Assembly: GCF_005887095.1 (NCBI RefSeq)
Contig: NZ_PNCI01000036.1
Span: forward strand, 1-35,431
Source: Pseudoalteromonas rubra
Lineage (GTDB): Bacteria; Pseudomonadota; Gammaproteobacteria; Enterobacterales; Alteromonadaceae
Length of the DNA: 35,431 bases
Direction of reading: 5' to 3'
Positions within the stretch are counted from its first letter, which is position 1. Every line of letters begins with the position of its first letter. Under the pieces are notes generated by a model. It was not told the DNA's origin, did no database searches, and saw only the letters and a program-made list of their open reading frames with translations. A program made the translations under genes and the position numbers. Shown here piece after piece: positions 7,370 to 13,627 of the stretch.

Positions 7370-7539
7370 GATCTGTACTCCTGAATAGCGGCGCTTGCGG
7401 CCATGGCTTTTAGCTGGTCCATCGTCATTAAGTGCACGGTTTTTGGCCCCTGCGGCGTAGCCTGCTTACCCAGCCAGGCAATGGATTTTTGACTGCGATG
7501 CTGGTTTTTAGGCAGATCTGTGTCTTTGAGTGTCATCAT
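7366..7539 (-). CDS. 57-aa early protein of unknown function
   Basis: A short frame from ATG at 7539 (with a second ATG immediately after) to a TGA at 7366 that overlaps the next start. GGAG lies 7 bases upstream of the start. The product is basic in its first 25 residues (LPKNQHRSQKSIAWLGKQ) and helical at the end (TMDQLKAMAASAAIQEY). It fills an otherwise empty 180-base gap and is coupled to both neighbours. No family is recognised. Confidence 0.65.
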   Translation of the reverse strand: MMTLKDTDLPKNQHRSQKSIAWLGKQATPQGPKTVHLMTMDQLKAMAASAAIQEYRS

Positions 7540-7548
7540 TTGGCTCCG

Positions 7549-8034
7549 TTAATTCAGTAAGTCGAGGGATTGCTGTGGTTCGTCGAGCTGTTCAGCTTCG
7601 AGCTTGTGATAGGCCAGATCCTGCATCAGCAGCACAATCTGTTCAGCAACATGCTGCGCGTTGCCATTGCCTGCTTCCAGTTGCATCGTCATACCAATCA
7701 CCTGGTTAGCAAACTGGTTCAGGTGGCTCAGCGTTGGCATGCTGGGTTTTTTACCCTTGGGCATATCAACCACCAGCTTGTCCAGGCTGTGTGCCATGTA
7801 CTGCAATGGGTATTCACGCCCTGTTGCGGCCATATAGGGGATCAACAAACTGGCAGGCATATCGCCATTACCCAGATATTTGTACAGCATATCGGTGCTT
7901 ACACCGGTTCTGTCTGCAATGCGTGGTACGCTCATATTACGTGTAGCCTGCGCGTGCTCCTTACACAGCTGCAAGGCTTCCGGCAGGCTGCGTGCAACTA
8001 CCCGGCTCCATTGGCGGCGTTTAGGCTTGGTCAT
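7549..8034 (-). CDS. Early DNA-binding regulatory protein (161 aa)
   Basis: I choose ATG 8034 because GGAGG stands 6 bases upstream; a frame-extending ATG at 8076 is inside a palindrome and lacks a site. Residues 30-62 read as a helix-turn-helix (VPRIADRTGVSTDMLYKYLGN). A middle domain (about 60-100) and a helical, glutamine-rich C-terminus follow. The overall plan resembles phage regulators of the CII or Cro-like class, but I cannot assign the family. Its position early in the operon suggests control of early transcription or replication. Confidence 0.75.
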   Translation of the reverse strand: MTKPKRRQWSRVVARSLPEALQLCKEHAQATRNMSVPRIADRTGVSTDMLYKYLGNGDMPASLLIPYMAATGREYPLQYMAHSLDKLVVDMPKGKKPSMPTLSHLNQFANQVIGMTMQLEAGNGNAQHVAEQIVLLMQDLAYHKLEAEQLDEPQQSLDLLN

Positions 8035-8075
8035 AATCGCCTCCATTTTGCAATGCTGTAGCAGGGATTTTGCCA

Positions 8076-8100
8076 TTCCAAAAATTCAGTTTTTTTGGAA
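8076..8100. promoter_or_regulatory. Inverted repeat, possible operator
   Basis: TTCCAAAAA and TTTTTGGAA form 9-base arms around 7 bases. The site lies 42 bases upstream of the leftward regulatory gene (start 8034) and about 60 bases upstream of the rightward 105-aa gene (start 8162), so a protein bound here could act on both strands. Function is inferred. Confidence 0.4.
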
Positions 8101-8161
8101 CTTCACTTTGCCCCACCTGACTGGCTAGTATTTGATCATCGCCAGTACAGAGGAGCAAACC

Positions 8162-8479
8162 ATGCAAACCAGCTTTCATAACCATCAGTTTAATAACTTG
8201 CTTGAGTGGCTGTGTGTAGACGACAAACCGGTTCAACATATTAAACCTGTGAGCGCACAGGCATTGCGAACTCTGCTCCTGGCGCTGGGCCAGTACAGGC
8301 ATATTGAACGTCGGGTGTTTGTAAACAGGCTCTACCAACAACAAAACGCGGCTTTGTTGGCGCTGATAGCATTGTGCTATGTAAAACGTGATCAGCTTCA
8401 TGGTGTGGCTCCTGTAAGGTCGGTAACTCAGTTACTGATTAGTTGGTTACTCAGCCCTTACGAGGCCAGTAGCTGTTGA
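8162..8479 (+). CDS. 105-aa protein encoded opposite to the early operon
   Basis: ATG at 8162 follows AGAGGAGCAAACC, a strong ribosome-binding site. The frame runs 105 residues and overlaps the 3' end of ner by 22 bases on the opposite strand. Codon use is phage-like and the protein is leucine-rich and helical (SAQALRTLLLALGQYRHIERRVFV). No family is recognised. The leftward early transcript must cross this gene antisense, so it would be expressed best in the lysogen when the early promoter is off. A leftward frame over the same bases (8021-8401) also has a fair site but a poor composition and is less likely. Confidence 0.55.
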   Translation: MQTSFHNHQFNNLLEWLCVDDKPVQHIKPVSAQALRTLLLALGQYRHIERRVFVNRLYQQQNAALLALIALCYVKRDQLHGVAPVRSVTQLLISWLLSPYEASSC

Positions 8480-8745
8480 ACGGCCTGCACCTGATCCTGA
8501 CGGCGGTGCTTACGGGGGGAAACGTAGTGCGGACAATCAGAAAATACTTCTCCGACGGGTTTGTCCAGGACTTTGGCGATTGCCTCTGCAATGCGCAAAG
8601 ACTGGGTTTGACGACTGATCACGCCAGAGACGGCTGTGAGCGAAACGCCAATGGCTTCAGCCATAACACTGAGCGAAACGCCCTTTTTAGAGAGCGCTTG
8701 CTTAATTTGATCTGCGCTCATAGGTTTAATTTCATGTGCTTTCAT
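8458..8745 (-). CDS. ner: Ner-like early regulator
   Basis: 95 residues, ATG at 8745. Residues 10-65 match the Ner/Nlp family: MSADQIKQALSKKGVS, then MAEAIGVSLTAVSGVIS as the helix-turn-helix, and AEAIAKVLDKPVGEVF. A basic C-terminal tail follows (SPRKHRRQDQ). In Mu, Ner is the first early gene product and represses the early and repressor promoters once development is under way. Here it is also the first gene of the leftward early operon, about 80 bases from the promoter, and faces the divergent repressor gene. Confidence 0.88.
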   Translation of the reverse strand: MKAHEIKPMSADQIKQALSKKGVSLSVMAEAIGVSLTAVSGVISRQTQSLRIAEAIAKVLDKPVGEVFSDCPHYVSPRKHRRQDQVQAVQQLLAS

Positions 8746-8827
8746 AGTACATTACCGTTTTGGTTGACCCCTGCATTGTGATTTTGGCGAATCGTTGGAA
8801 TGTAAGGGTTTGGTTTAAGTTGAAACA

Positions 8828-8857
8828 AGTATAGTTATCACATTTGATAACTGTCAA
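8828..8857 (-). promoter_or_regulatory. Early promoter (leftward)
   Basis: On the minus strand TTGACA (8857-8852) and TATACT (8833-8828) are separated by 18 bases, a near-consensus sigma-70 promoter. The spacer is almost entirely occupied by the operator palindrome, so a bound repressor would block polymerase. It reads toward ner and the whole early operon. Confidence 0.75.
8833..8852. promoter_or_regulatory. Repressor/Ner operator palindrome
   Basis: AGTTATCA-CATT-TGATAACT is a perfect 20-base palindrome with a 4-base centre. A further half-site TTATCA is at 8866-8871, just before the repressor start codon. Placement inside the early promoter indicates a repressor or Ner binding site; which protein binds is not visible. 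Confidence 0.75.
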
Positions 8858-8874
8858 CGGTTTTATTATCAAAT

Positions 8875-9276
8875 ATGACTACACCACTTAAAGGCGAACG
8901 TGAAAGGCTCAATCTCACGCAGCAAGAAGTAGCTGACAAAATCAATGTAGGAAAGGCGACTTATATTCGTTGGGAAAGTGGGAAAGCAATTCCATCAGAT
9001 AAGCTCGCAGAGCTTGCTGGACTGGGCTTTGATATTGGTTATGTAGTTACAGGAAAAAGAGGAAGCCCAAAAAATACAGGTGTCTCCACTGAAGATCTTG
9101 AGAAAGCAATTACTACATTTTTGTTCAATACTGGTGAGTTGGGCCTGTTAACGAAGTCCGACTCAGTTGAAGTTGAAGCTTTAGTCAAGATGGCTATGTT
9201 TACAATTGCCAAGGTATCAAATTCTGAACTAGACGACATCAAAAATGAGCCGTCCGATCAGTCTAATGCTTCTTAG
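8875..9276 (+). CDS. Phage repressor, XRE-family HTH
   Basis: 133 residues. Residues 6-60 form an XRE/Cro-CI helix-turn-helix (RERLNLTQQEVADKINVGKATYIRWESGKAIP) and the 'GFDIGYVVTGKRG' that often follows in these proteins. The C-terminal part (about 72-120) is helical and probably dimerises; there is no LexA-type peptidase domain (no G-catalytic site, no Ser/Lys pair), so RecA-driven self-cleavage is unlikely. No Shine-Dalgarno sequence precedes the ATG, suggesting leaderless or weak translation. It is divergent from ner across a shared operator and is the likely lysogeny repressor. Confidence 0.88.
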   Translation: MTTPLKGERERLNLTQQEVADKINVGKATYIRWESGKAIPSDKLAELAGLGFDIGYVVTGKRGSPKNTGVSTEDLEKAITTFLFNTGELGLLTKSDSVEVEALVKMAMFTIAKVSNSELDDIKNEPSDQSNAS

Positions 9277-9580
9277 TGTAATGAAGTAAATCTACAACGT
9301 TGTGCTGTGATCTATCACTTTTTCTTGCAGCAATACCTTCAGCCAAAAACAAGTTGAAACGCTCGTTCCATTCCATCAGAGCTTCATACTTAAGCGTGAT
9401 ATCTGAAATACTCTCAATACATTCTCTTTCTCGAATGAAATCGTTAAGTTGCTTCCGATCCTCCGAATTGCGCTCCCGAGGCTCAAAAGCAATCTTGTCA
9501 GCCCCCCTTATTACAGAAGCTTTGAGTAGCAAAATGCTTATCCAGACTACAAGAAACGATAAATACAGAATACTAACCAT
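9263..9580 (-). CDS. Membrane-anchored protein of accessory cassette (105 aa)
   Basis: The start at 9580 overlaps the upstream stop (TAATG). One N-terminal membrane helix (residues 2-24, SILYLSFLVVWISILLLKASV) is followed by a charged, helical cytoplasmic or periplasmic tail with RERECIESISD. It converges on the repressor gene and overlaps its stop by 14 bases. It looks AT-rich against the structural genes. No family is recognised; with its neighbours it looks like a lysogenic-conversion or exclusion cassette. Confidence 0.7.
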   Translation of the reverse strand: MVSILYLSFLVVWISILLLKASVIRGADKIAFEPRERNSEDRKQLNDFIRERECIESISDITLKYEALMEWNERFNLFLAEGIAARKSDRSQHNVVDLLHYTKKH

Positions 9581-10095
9581 TACGAAGCCTCGCGCCTTTT
9601 AGCCAGTGTGCTCCTGAGCCGTTGATATAAAGCCTTGCACAACGGAAGTGTAAGTATGAGTGTTATAACTACGTTCCCAGTGTTTATCGCGATTTGATAA
9701 GCACTTTCGAAGATACGTGTTTGTATGACTACGGCATCAAAGTAGTAAATGATTTGTACCATGCCCAAAAAAGCGTAGGCGATCATCACACTCATGGCTT
9801 CGAACTCTACCTTCGCCTTTAATTGCACATGAAATGCGTAGATAAGAGTGATGCTTATGGCGTCTATTGTTGCCCAGCTTCCAAACCAAAAAATGAATCC
9901 CGCTTCCTTTGACAAAGCAAACAAATAACTCTCGATTCTGAGGTTTATGAACTGCGTAATCAACCAGGTAATGGCTGTAATATAGTAAGACCTAGATCCA
10001 AGCCTTTTACTAAACATCAGGATTGGCGCTACCAGAGATAGGCACCAGATCCACGTGTTTAAGCTATGTAATTCATCAACATAATTGGCAAACAT
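9580..10095 (-). CDS. Polytopic membrane protein of accessory cassette (171 aa)
   Basis: ATG at 10095 is preceded by GGTGGAATTTTG; a TTG one codon upstream is a less likely start. About five hydrophobic segments are visible (near residues 12-28, 38-52, 66-86, 98-118 and 130-152). Charged residues are few until the basic C-terminus (RLRSTLAKRRE). No family is recognised. It lies 18 bases after the peptide gene and is coupled to the 105-aa membrane protein, so the three probably form one unit; immunity, export or superinfection exclusion are all possible. Confidence 0.75.
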   Translation of the reverse strand: MFANYVDELHSLNTWIWCLSLVAPILMFSKRLGSRSYYITAITWLITQFINLRIESYLFALSKEAGFIFWFGSWATIDAISITLIYAFHVQLKAKVEFEAMSVMIAYAFLGMVQIIYYFDAVVIQTRIFESAYQIAINTGNVVITLILTLPLCKALYQRLRSTLAKRREAS

Positions 10096-10113
10096 CAAAA
10101 TTCCACCAGAACA

Positions 10114-10350
10114 TTAACCGCCGAAATTACCGAAATCTTTGACTTTGATCGCTTGCCTTTGAGGTTTAGTTGGATCATTTCCACTTCCATTCCCGCCTAC
10201 AACAAAAGCAATTTGCTGTGTGCTTAGGCTCTTACCCGTAGTGTTGGATTTAGGATAAATAATGGGGTTGTTGCCACTGCCGTTACTGCCAGCAACAATA
10301 GTTTGCAACTTTGAAGGCAGTACTTTATTTGATAACGTGCTTAATTTCAT
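10114..10350 (-). CDS. 78-aa peptide with two glycine-rich NGSGN repeats; possible precursor peptide
   Basis: ATG at 10350 follows AAAAGGAGTAAATAT, an excellent site. The peptide starts MKLSTLSNKVLPSKL and carries two related blocks 31 residues apart: around 18-29 (IVAGSNGSGNNP) and 49-60 (FVVGGNGSGNDP). Each is preceded by a helical stretch with leucine/serine, and the second reads LSTQQIAFVVGG, like the double-glycine leader of class II bacteriocins and some modified peptides. The tail ends FGNFGG. No cysteines. No processing enzyme or ABC transporter is in the window, only two membrane proteins downstream. Precursor peptide, small toxin or secreted signal are possibilities; this is inference from motif shape. 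Confidence 0.65.
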   Translation of the reverse strand: MKLSTLSNKVLPSKLQTIVAGSNGSGNNPIIYPKSNTTGKSLSTQQIAFVVGGNGSGNDPTKPQRQAIKVKDFGNFGG

Positions 10351-10406
10351 ATATTTACTCCTTTTGAAAAAGTAAACACAGCATAGCAGGAATGAAAGCA
10401 ATGACT

Positions 10407-10422
10407 CTTAAACTGGTTTAAG
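10407..10422. promoter_or_regulatory. Palindrome related to the late-promoter element
   Basis: CTTAAACTGGTTTAAG is a 16-base inverted repeat (7-base arms, 2-base centre) that fits the pattern CTTAA-N6-TTTAA of the elements at 11241 and 21158. It ends 57 bases upstream of the leftward peptide gene, about the same distance that the late elements keep from their genes (51 and 55), suggesting shared control by the Mor-type activator. Inference. Confidence 0.45.
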
Positions 10423-10811
10423 AATCACATTTGTTTAAGGCTCATGAAAAATTTAATGGGAGGCAAAACGCAAATCCCTGACTGCTAATGCTGGCTACAA
10501 ATCCATTAACCTAAAGGTAACATAAACCTTTTTCTAAAGTATACCCTCAACGTTAACTTTTTAGGTAAATTTATTGCGCATTTCCCAAGGTTTATGGGCG
10601 CGCCCATAGCGCTTAACTTAAAGTAACCCAATTGGGTTAATACTGGTCGTTTTGTAACTTGTTAATAGTCAGGTTAACTTTTGCGTGGAGTTTAGGTTTG
10701 TTTTTTGCCATGATATTTGTCGTTACATTGCCAACCCTTCACGTTAAAGCGTTGGCAACGCTTAACAGTTCTCCATACTGTTGCTGCCAAACAACCCAAC
10801 AAGGAAAGCTT
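10423..10811. promoter_or_regulatory. Palindrome-rich intergenic control region
   Basis: No convincing gene lies between the peptide gene (starts 10350, leftward) and the secreted-protein gene (starts 10812, rightward). The stretch holds TATGGGCGCGCCCATA at 10593-10608 and TAACCCAATTGGGTTA at 10624-10639, both perfect 16-base palindromes. It also has three TTAACTT words in one orientation at 10553, 10613 and 10674, about 60 bases apart. A rightward open frame from 10659 to 10811 continues into the secreted-protein gene but lacks a start signal. Likely a divergent operator/promoter region. Confidence 0.5.
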
Positions 10812-11228
10812 ATGAAATGGATATTAGTGCCTCTGATGGCCCTTACATGCAACTCCCTTCAGGCCGTGGAAGTATACAAGTGTAAAATCGACAATGTGGT
10901 CACTTATAGTGACAGGCCTTGCTCAAGGGAGGCGAAGAAGTTAAAAGTCAGCAGTAATAACGCAAGTTCAGCTCCAAGTGGGCAGCAAGTTGCAGCTAAG
11001 TGCTTGGCATATATTAAGAGAGTCAAGCCATGGAAAGATCCCGAATCCGTAAAAATGGTCAGCTTTGTAAAAAACTGGGAGCATGACTCCAGCGGTGCAC
11101 GACAAATTATGACGCTCGAAGTAAAAGCAAAAAATAGCTATGGAGCTTATGACGGCACAAGCTTAGTTCACTGCTTTCTAAACCACAGTGGAACAGGCTT
11201 AAGCGAAGTACAAAGGTTTATTAGGTAA
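10812..11228 (+). CDS. Secreted DUF4124-type protein (138 aa)
   Basis: ATG at 10812 follows AAGGAAAGCTT. Residues 1-20 are a signal peptide (MKWILVPLMALTCNSLQA, probable cut before VEVYKC). Residues 21-40, VYKCKIDNVVTYSDRPC, are the core of the DUF4124 domain found at the N-terminus of many exported gammaproteobacterial proteins. The remainder (to 138) has two more cysteines (AKCLAY, VHCFLN) that could form a disulfide in the periplasm. It stands alone between the accessory cassette and the late promoter. Probably an accessory gene expressed by the lysogen; function unknown. Confidence 0.75.
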   Translation: MKWILVPLMALTCNSLQAVEVYKCKIDNVVTYSDRPCSREAKKLKVSSNNASSAPSGQQVAAKCLAYIKRVKPWKDPESVKMVSFVKNWEHDSSGARQIMTLEVKAKNSYGAYDGTSLVHCFLNHSGTGLSEVQRFIR

Positions 11229-11237
11229 CTCAGAGCC

Positions 11238-11260
11238 TTTCTTAATCTAGTTTAAAATAC
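11238..11260 (+). promoter_or_regulatory. Late promoter element, first copy
   Basis: CTTAATCTAGTTTAAAATAC with three preceding T is identical, over 23 bases, to 21155-21177. It has a CTTAA-N6-TTTAA dyad and a TAAAAT -10-like box (11253) but no -35 consensus, which fits an activator-dependent promoter. It sits 51 bases before the endolysin gene, the first late gene. In Mu, late promoters depend on C, a relative of Mor. Confidence 0.7.
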
Positions 11261-11286
11261 ATCCAACCAGCCTCGGGGCACTCTGT

Positions 11287-11310
11287 CACTAACTTGTGAT
11301 GGAGTGACCC
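11287..11310 (+). promoter_or_regulatory. Leader hairpin before the endolysin gene
   Basis: GTCACT and AGTGAC form a perfect 6-base-pair stem around a 12-base loop that contains the candidate ribosome-binding bases (GATGG). It ends just before ATG 11311. Masking of the ribosome-binding site could delay lysis; inference. Confidence 0.4.
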
Positions 11311-11880
11311 ATGACCTTACCAATACTCGACTATTTTAATCAGCCTGCACATGTGCGGGACGCGCTGAACCCATACTCGGGTAAGTTTGCGCATTGCATA
11401 TTACCCATATTGCACGCTGAAGGCGGCCTGAACCTGACAGCCAGTGACCGTGGTGGCCTGACCAAATATGGGATAAGCCAGCGTGCATACCCGCATATTG
11501 ATATTGCCAACCTGACGATGCCAGGTGCGCTGCGGCTATACCACCGTGACTACTGGCGGCCCATGCACGGTGAGCAGTTTGATACCGGTGCAGCGCTGAT
11601 GCTGCTGGATGGCGCAGTGCAACATGGTGTACCAGGTATGACATACCTGCTGCAACGCCTGACCGGCGCAAAGCCCGATGGCCGCTTTGGCCCCCGAACC
11701 CTTAAATCAGCGCACGCATTGTTGCCCACTAAACTGGTGATAGCCCTGAGCCTGCGCCGCGCCCGCAAATACGCACGTATTTGTGCCAAAGACTCAAGCC
11801 AGCAACCTAATTTGGATGGCTGGTATAACCGCCTGGAGCATATCACTGAGTATGCAGCTCGGGAGGCCATCTATGGGTAA
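11311..11880 (+). CDS. Endolysin, glycoside hydrolase family 108 (N-acetylmuramidase)
   Basis: 189 residues. The GH108 signature is near residues 35-55: HAEGG (catalytic Glu37), then SDRGGLTKYGIS. This is followed by YWRPMHGEQF and a C-terminal peptidoglycan-binding domain of the PG_binding_3 type (about 95-175: LQRLTGAKPDGRFGPRTL). It cleaves the glycan strands of murein at the end of infection. There is no signal peptide, so it needs a holin, which I cannot identify with certainty. It is the first late gene, as Mu's lys is, 51 bases after the late promoter element. Confidence 0.92.
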   Translation: MTLPILDYFNQPAHVRDALNPYSGKFAHCILPILHAEGGLNLTASDRGGLTKYGISQRAYPHIDIANLTMPGALRLYHRDYWRPMHGEQFDTGAALMLLDGAVQHGVPGMTYLLQRLTGAKPDGRFGPRTLKSAHALLPTKLVIALSLRRARKYARICAKDSSQQPNLDGWYNRLEHITEYAAREAIYG

Positions 11881-12139
11881 GAACTGGGAGTGGTCCTATA
11901 AACAAGGGCGCTATAGGTGCCTGAAGGCAGAAACTGAGGCTAGGAGCAATAACACACCTTTCGATAGCAACATTGTGCCTCTGCACAGTTACGACGGCAC
12001 GATGCAATCAAAGTTTTCTAAGGGCTGGCATTCTGTGTCTGAAGTGGATATTCGCCGACACATGCGCAGTGAGAACACATACCAAGCCGTTAGTTTACGT
12101 TTGGCTCAACAGTTTGGGGCAGCGAATGGACATAGCTGA
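11873..12139 (+). CDS. Small late protein of unknown function (88 aa)
   Basis: The start at 11873 follows GGGAGGCCATCT and overlaps the endolysin stop (ATGGGTAA). The protein starts GKNWEWSYKQGRYRC and is soluble and basic, without membrane helices, so it is not a typical holin or spanin. No family recognised. Its place between the endolysin and the TraR-type protein is a common site for small lysis or regulatory genes. Confidence 0.65.
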   Translation: MGKNWEWSYKQGRYRCLKAETEARSNNTPFDSNIVPLHSYDGTMQSKFSKGWHSVSEVDIRRHMRSENTYQAVSLRLAQQFGAANGHS

Positions 12140-12329
12140 CGACGCGCAAGAAGTAATTGAACGTGGGCTCGCGCTCACACTGGCCAGAAACCGCGCCCAC
12201 TTCGAAGGCCCAAATGTAGATTTGGCCAACTGCCTGAAATGCGGCTGTGAAATCCCGCAAGCGCGACGTGCAGCCGTACACAGCTGCAAATACTGCGTGC
12301 ACTGCCAGACAAGATTGGAGAAGCAGTAA
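12126..12329 (+). CDS. TraR/DksA-type C4 zinc-finger protein
   Basis: 67 residues, ATG at 12126, overlapping the previous gene by 14 bases. The motif CLKCGCEIPQARRAAV then CKYCVHCQ near residues 37-60 is the C4 zinc finger of the TraR/DksA family, preceded by a short acidic helix (DDAQEVIERGLALTLARNR). TraR-like proteins bind the secondary channel of RNA polymerase and mimic DksA plus ppGpp. Phage versions in Mu-like late operons may adjust host transcription during late growth. Confidence 0.88.
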   Translation: MDIADDAQEVIERGLALTLARNRAHFEGPNVDLANCLKCGCEIPQARRAAVHSCKYCVHCQTRLEKQ

Positions 12330-12331
12330 CC

Positions 12332-12754
12332 ATGTACGATTTCTTTCAAAAGTGGCAAACCTTGATTGTCTGGCTAGCCAGCGGGCTTGGTGTGCTGATT
12401 ATGGCGTACCTGTACTTGCGCTTTCCATCACGTGGTGAGTTCAACAAACACAAGAACAGCGCCCAGGAGCAACTGACATCACATAAAGAAGAAGTGCTGA
12501 AACAACTGAGCACCCATAAGGCCGAAGTTAGCGAAATGCTGAGCGACGTTAAAAAGGAAATTGGGAGTGACTTTAAGGAGCTTGAACGCCAGCTGGAAAA
12601 AGTGCCAACCAAAGAAGACCTGCACGACCTTGAACTGAAAATTGAAAAGCTAAACACCAACATCGAATCAGTAAAGCCGGGGCTAAGCAATGTAGAGAGG
12701 CTCACAAATCTACTGATGGAAAACGAACTAAGAGAGAAACGCAATGCCGATTGA
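12332..12754 (+). CDS. DUF2730 family membrane-anchored coiled-coil protein (Mu gp25-like)
   Basis: 140 residues. One membrane helix at 11-29 (LIVWLASGLGVLIMAYLYLRF), then a long coiled coil (about 35-125) rich in K/E and L. This arrangement and the position before the gp26- and gp27-like genes match the DUF2730 family of Mu-like phages. Function unknown; a lysis-related spanin- or anchor-like role has the right topology but is unproven. Confidence 0.8.
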   Translation: MYDFFQKWQTLIVWLASGLGVLIMAYLYLRFPSRGEFNKHKNSAQEQLTSHKEEVLKQLSTHKAEVSEMLSDVKKEIGSDFKELERQLEKVPTKEDLHDLELKIEKLNTNIESVKPGLSNVERLTNLLMENELREKRNAD

Positions 12755-13049
12755 AAAAGTACAAGCCGAACACCAGCGTATCAAGATCCTGATTGCTTTA
12801 AAGGAATCCCCTGACTATGGCGCAAACACAAGCATGTTACATGACGTGCTTAACATATATGCACTCGGATGTAGCAGCGCCCAACTGAAAACCCTATTAA
12901 ATTGGTTGGAAGAAAACGGTTATGTTGAAAACGAGAAACTAAGCGAAAGCACCTGGGTGGCAAGAATTACAGATACAGGTATGGACGTTGCTGAAGGCCG
13001 TTCTACCGTGCCAGGCATTAAACGTCCGGATCCCAGGAGCTCACTATGA
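12744..13049 (+). CDS. Mu gp26-like small protein with winged-helix look
   Basis: 101 residues, overlapping the previous gene by 11 bases. It reads as a helical winged-helix protein: 'HQRIKILIALKESPDYGANTSMLHDVLN', then 'SSAQLKTLLNWLEENGYVENE' and a terminal wing. It matches the small phage family found between DUF2730 and DUF3486 genes in Mu-type phages (Mu gp26 place). It may bind DNA during packaging initiation; function unknown. Confidence 0.75.
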   Translation: MPIEKVQAEHQRIKILIALKESPDYGANTSMLHDVLNIYALGCSSAQLKTLLNWLEENGYVENEKLSESTWVARITDTGMDVAEGRSTVPGIKRPDPRSSL

Positions 13050-13627
13050 GCGACTCAGTGCGCCGAGGTAAGCCCAGCAAAATTGACGGGCTGCCCAAAG
13101 CCGTTAAAAAACGGCTTAACGAAATGCTGCGCGACAAACAGCATTCACAAGCTGAGATCCTGGAAGAGATCAACCGGCTGATACTCGATGCCGGACTGGA
13201 CGAAGAAGCCACAATCAGCCGCTCAGGGCTGAGCCGCCATGCCCAAAAGCACGAGCAGTTAGCTGCAAGTATGCGTGAGACTCAGGCAGCAACAGCTGCC
13301 CTGGTCAATGAACTGGGTGATGCTCCGATGGGCGAAACATCCAAGATGATCCTGGAGCTGAACCGCACAATGCTGTTCAGGGTATCCCGCCAGCAACTGC
13401 TAAAGCTGCAAGAAAATGAAGATGTAGACGTCGGCATGATTAAAGAAGTCATGCTGGCCATACAGCGGCTGGAGGCAACAGCAACGAAAGTACACCAAAG
13501 GGAAAAAGAGATCAGGCAAGCATTTGCTGAAGAGGCTGCGGCAGCCGCAGAACAAACAGCTATCCAGGCGGGACTAACCTCTGAGGGCGCTCAGCAGATT
13601 AAAAACCAAATACTGGGAATTGCATAA
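13046..13627 (+). CDS. Small terminase subunit (DUF3486, Mu gp27-like)
   Basis: 193 residues, start overlapping the upstream stop (ATGA). The N-terminus RGKPSKIDGLPKAVKKRLNEMLRD is the DUF3486 signature, with an HTH-like region up to about residue 70 and an alanine-rich coiled C-terminus (FAEEAAAAAEQTAI). In Mu-type phages it recognises the packaging site near the left end and loads the large terminase for headful packaging. Confidence 0.9.
   Translation: MSDSVRRGKPSKIDGLPKAVKKRLNEMLRDKQHSQAEILEEINRLILDAGLDEEATISRSGLSRHAQKHEQLAASMRETQAATAALVNELGDAPMGETSKMILELNRTMLFRVSRQQLLKLQENEDVDVGMIKEVMLAIQRLEATATKVHQREKEIRQAFAEEAAAAAEQTAIQAGLTSEGAQQIKNQILGIA

Noticed and set aside
8021..8401. Leftward 126-aa open frame in the early operon with a fair ribosome-binding site
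   Set aside because: Its composition (many Cys, Gln, His and no coherent pattern) looks like the shadow of the rightward 105-aa gene, whose codon use is natural; it also overlaps the next gene's start.
10659..10811. Upstream extension of the secreted DUF4124 protein (51 more residues)
   Set aside because: No ribosome-binding site at the upstream start, and the extension would bury a clear signal peptide that begins at 10812 after AAGGAAAGC.
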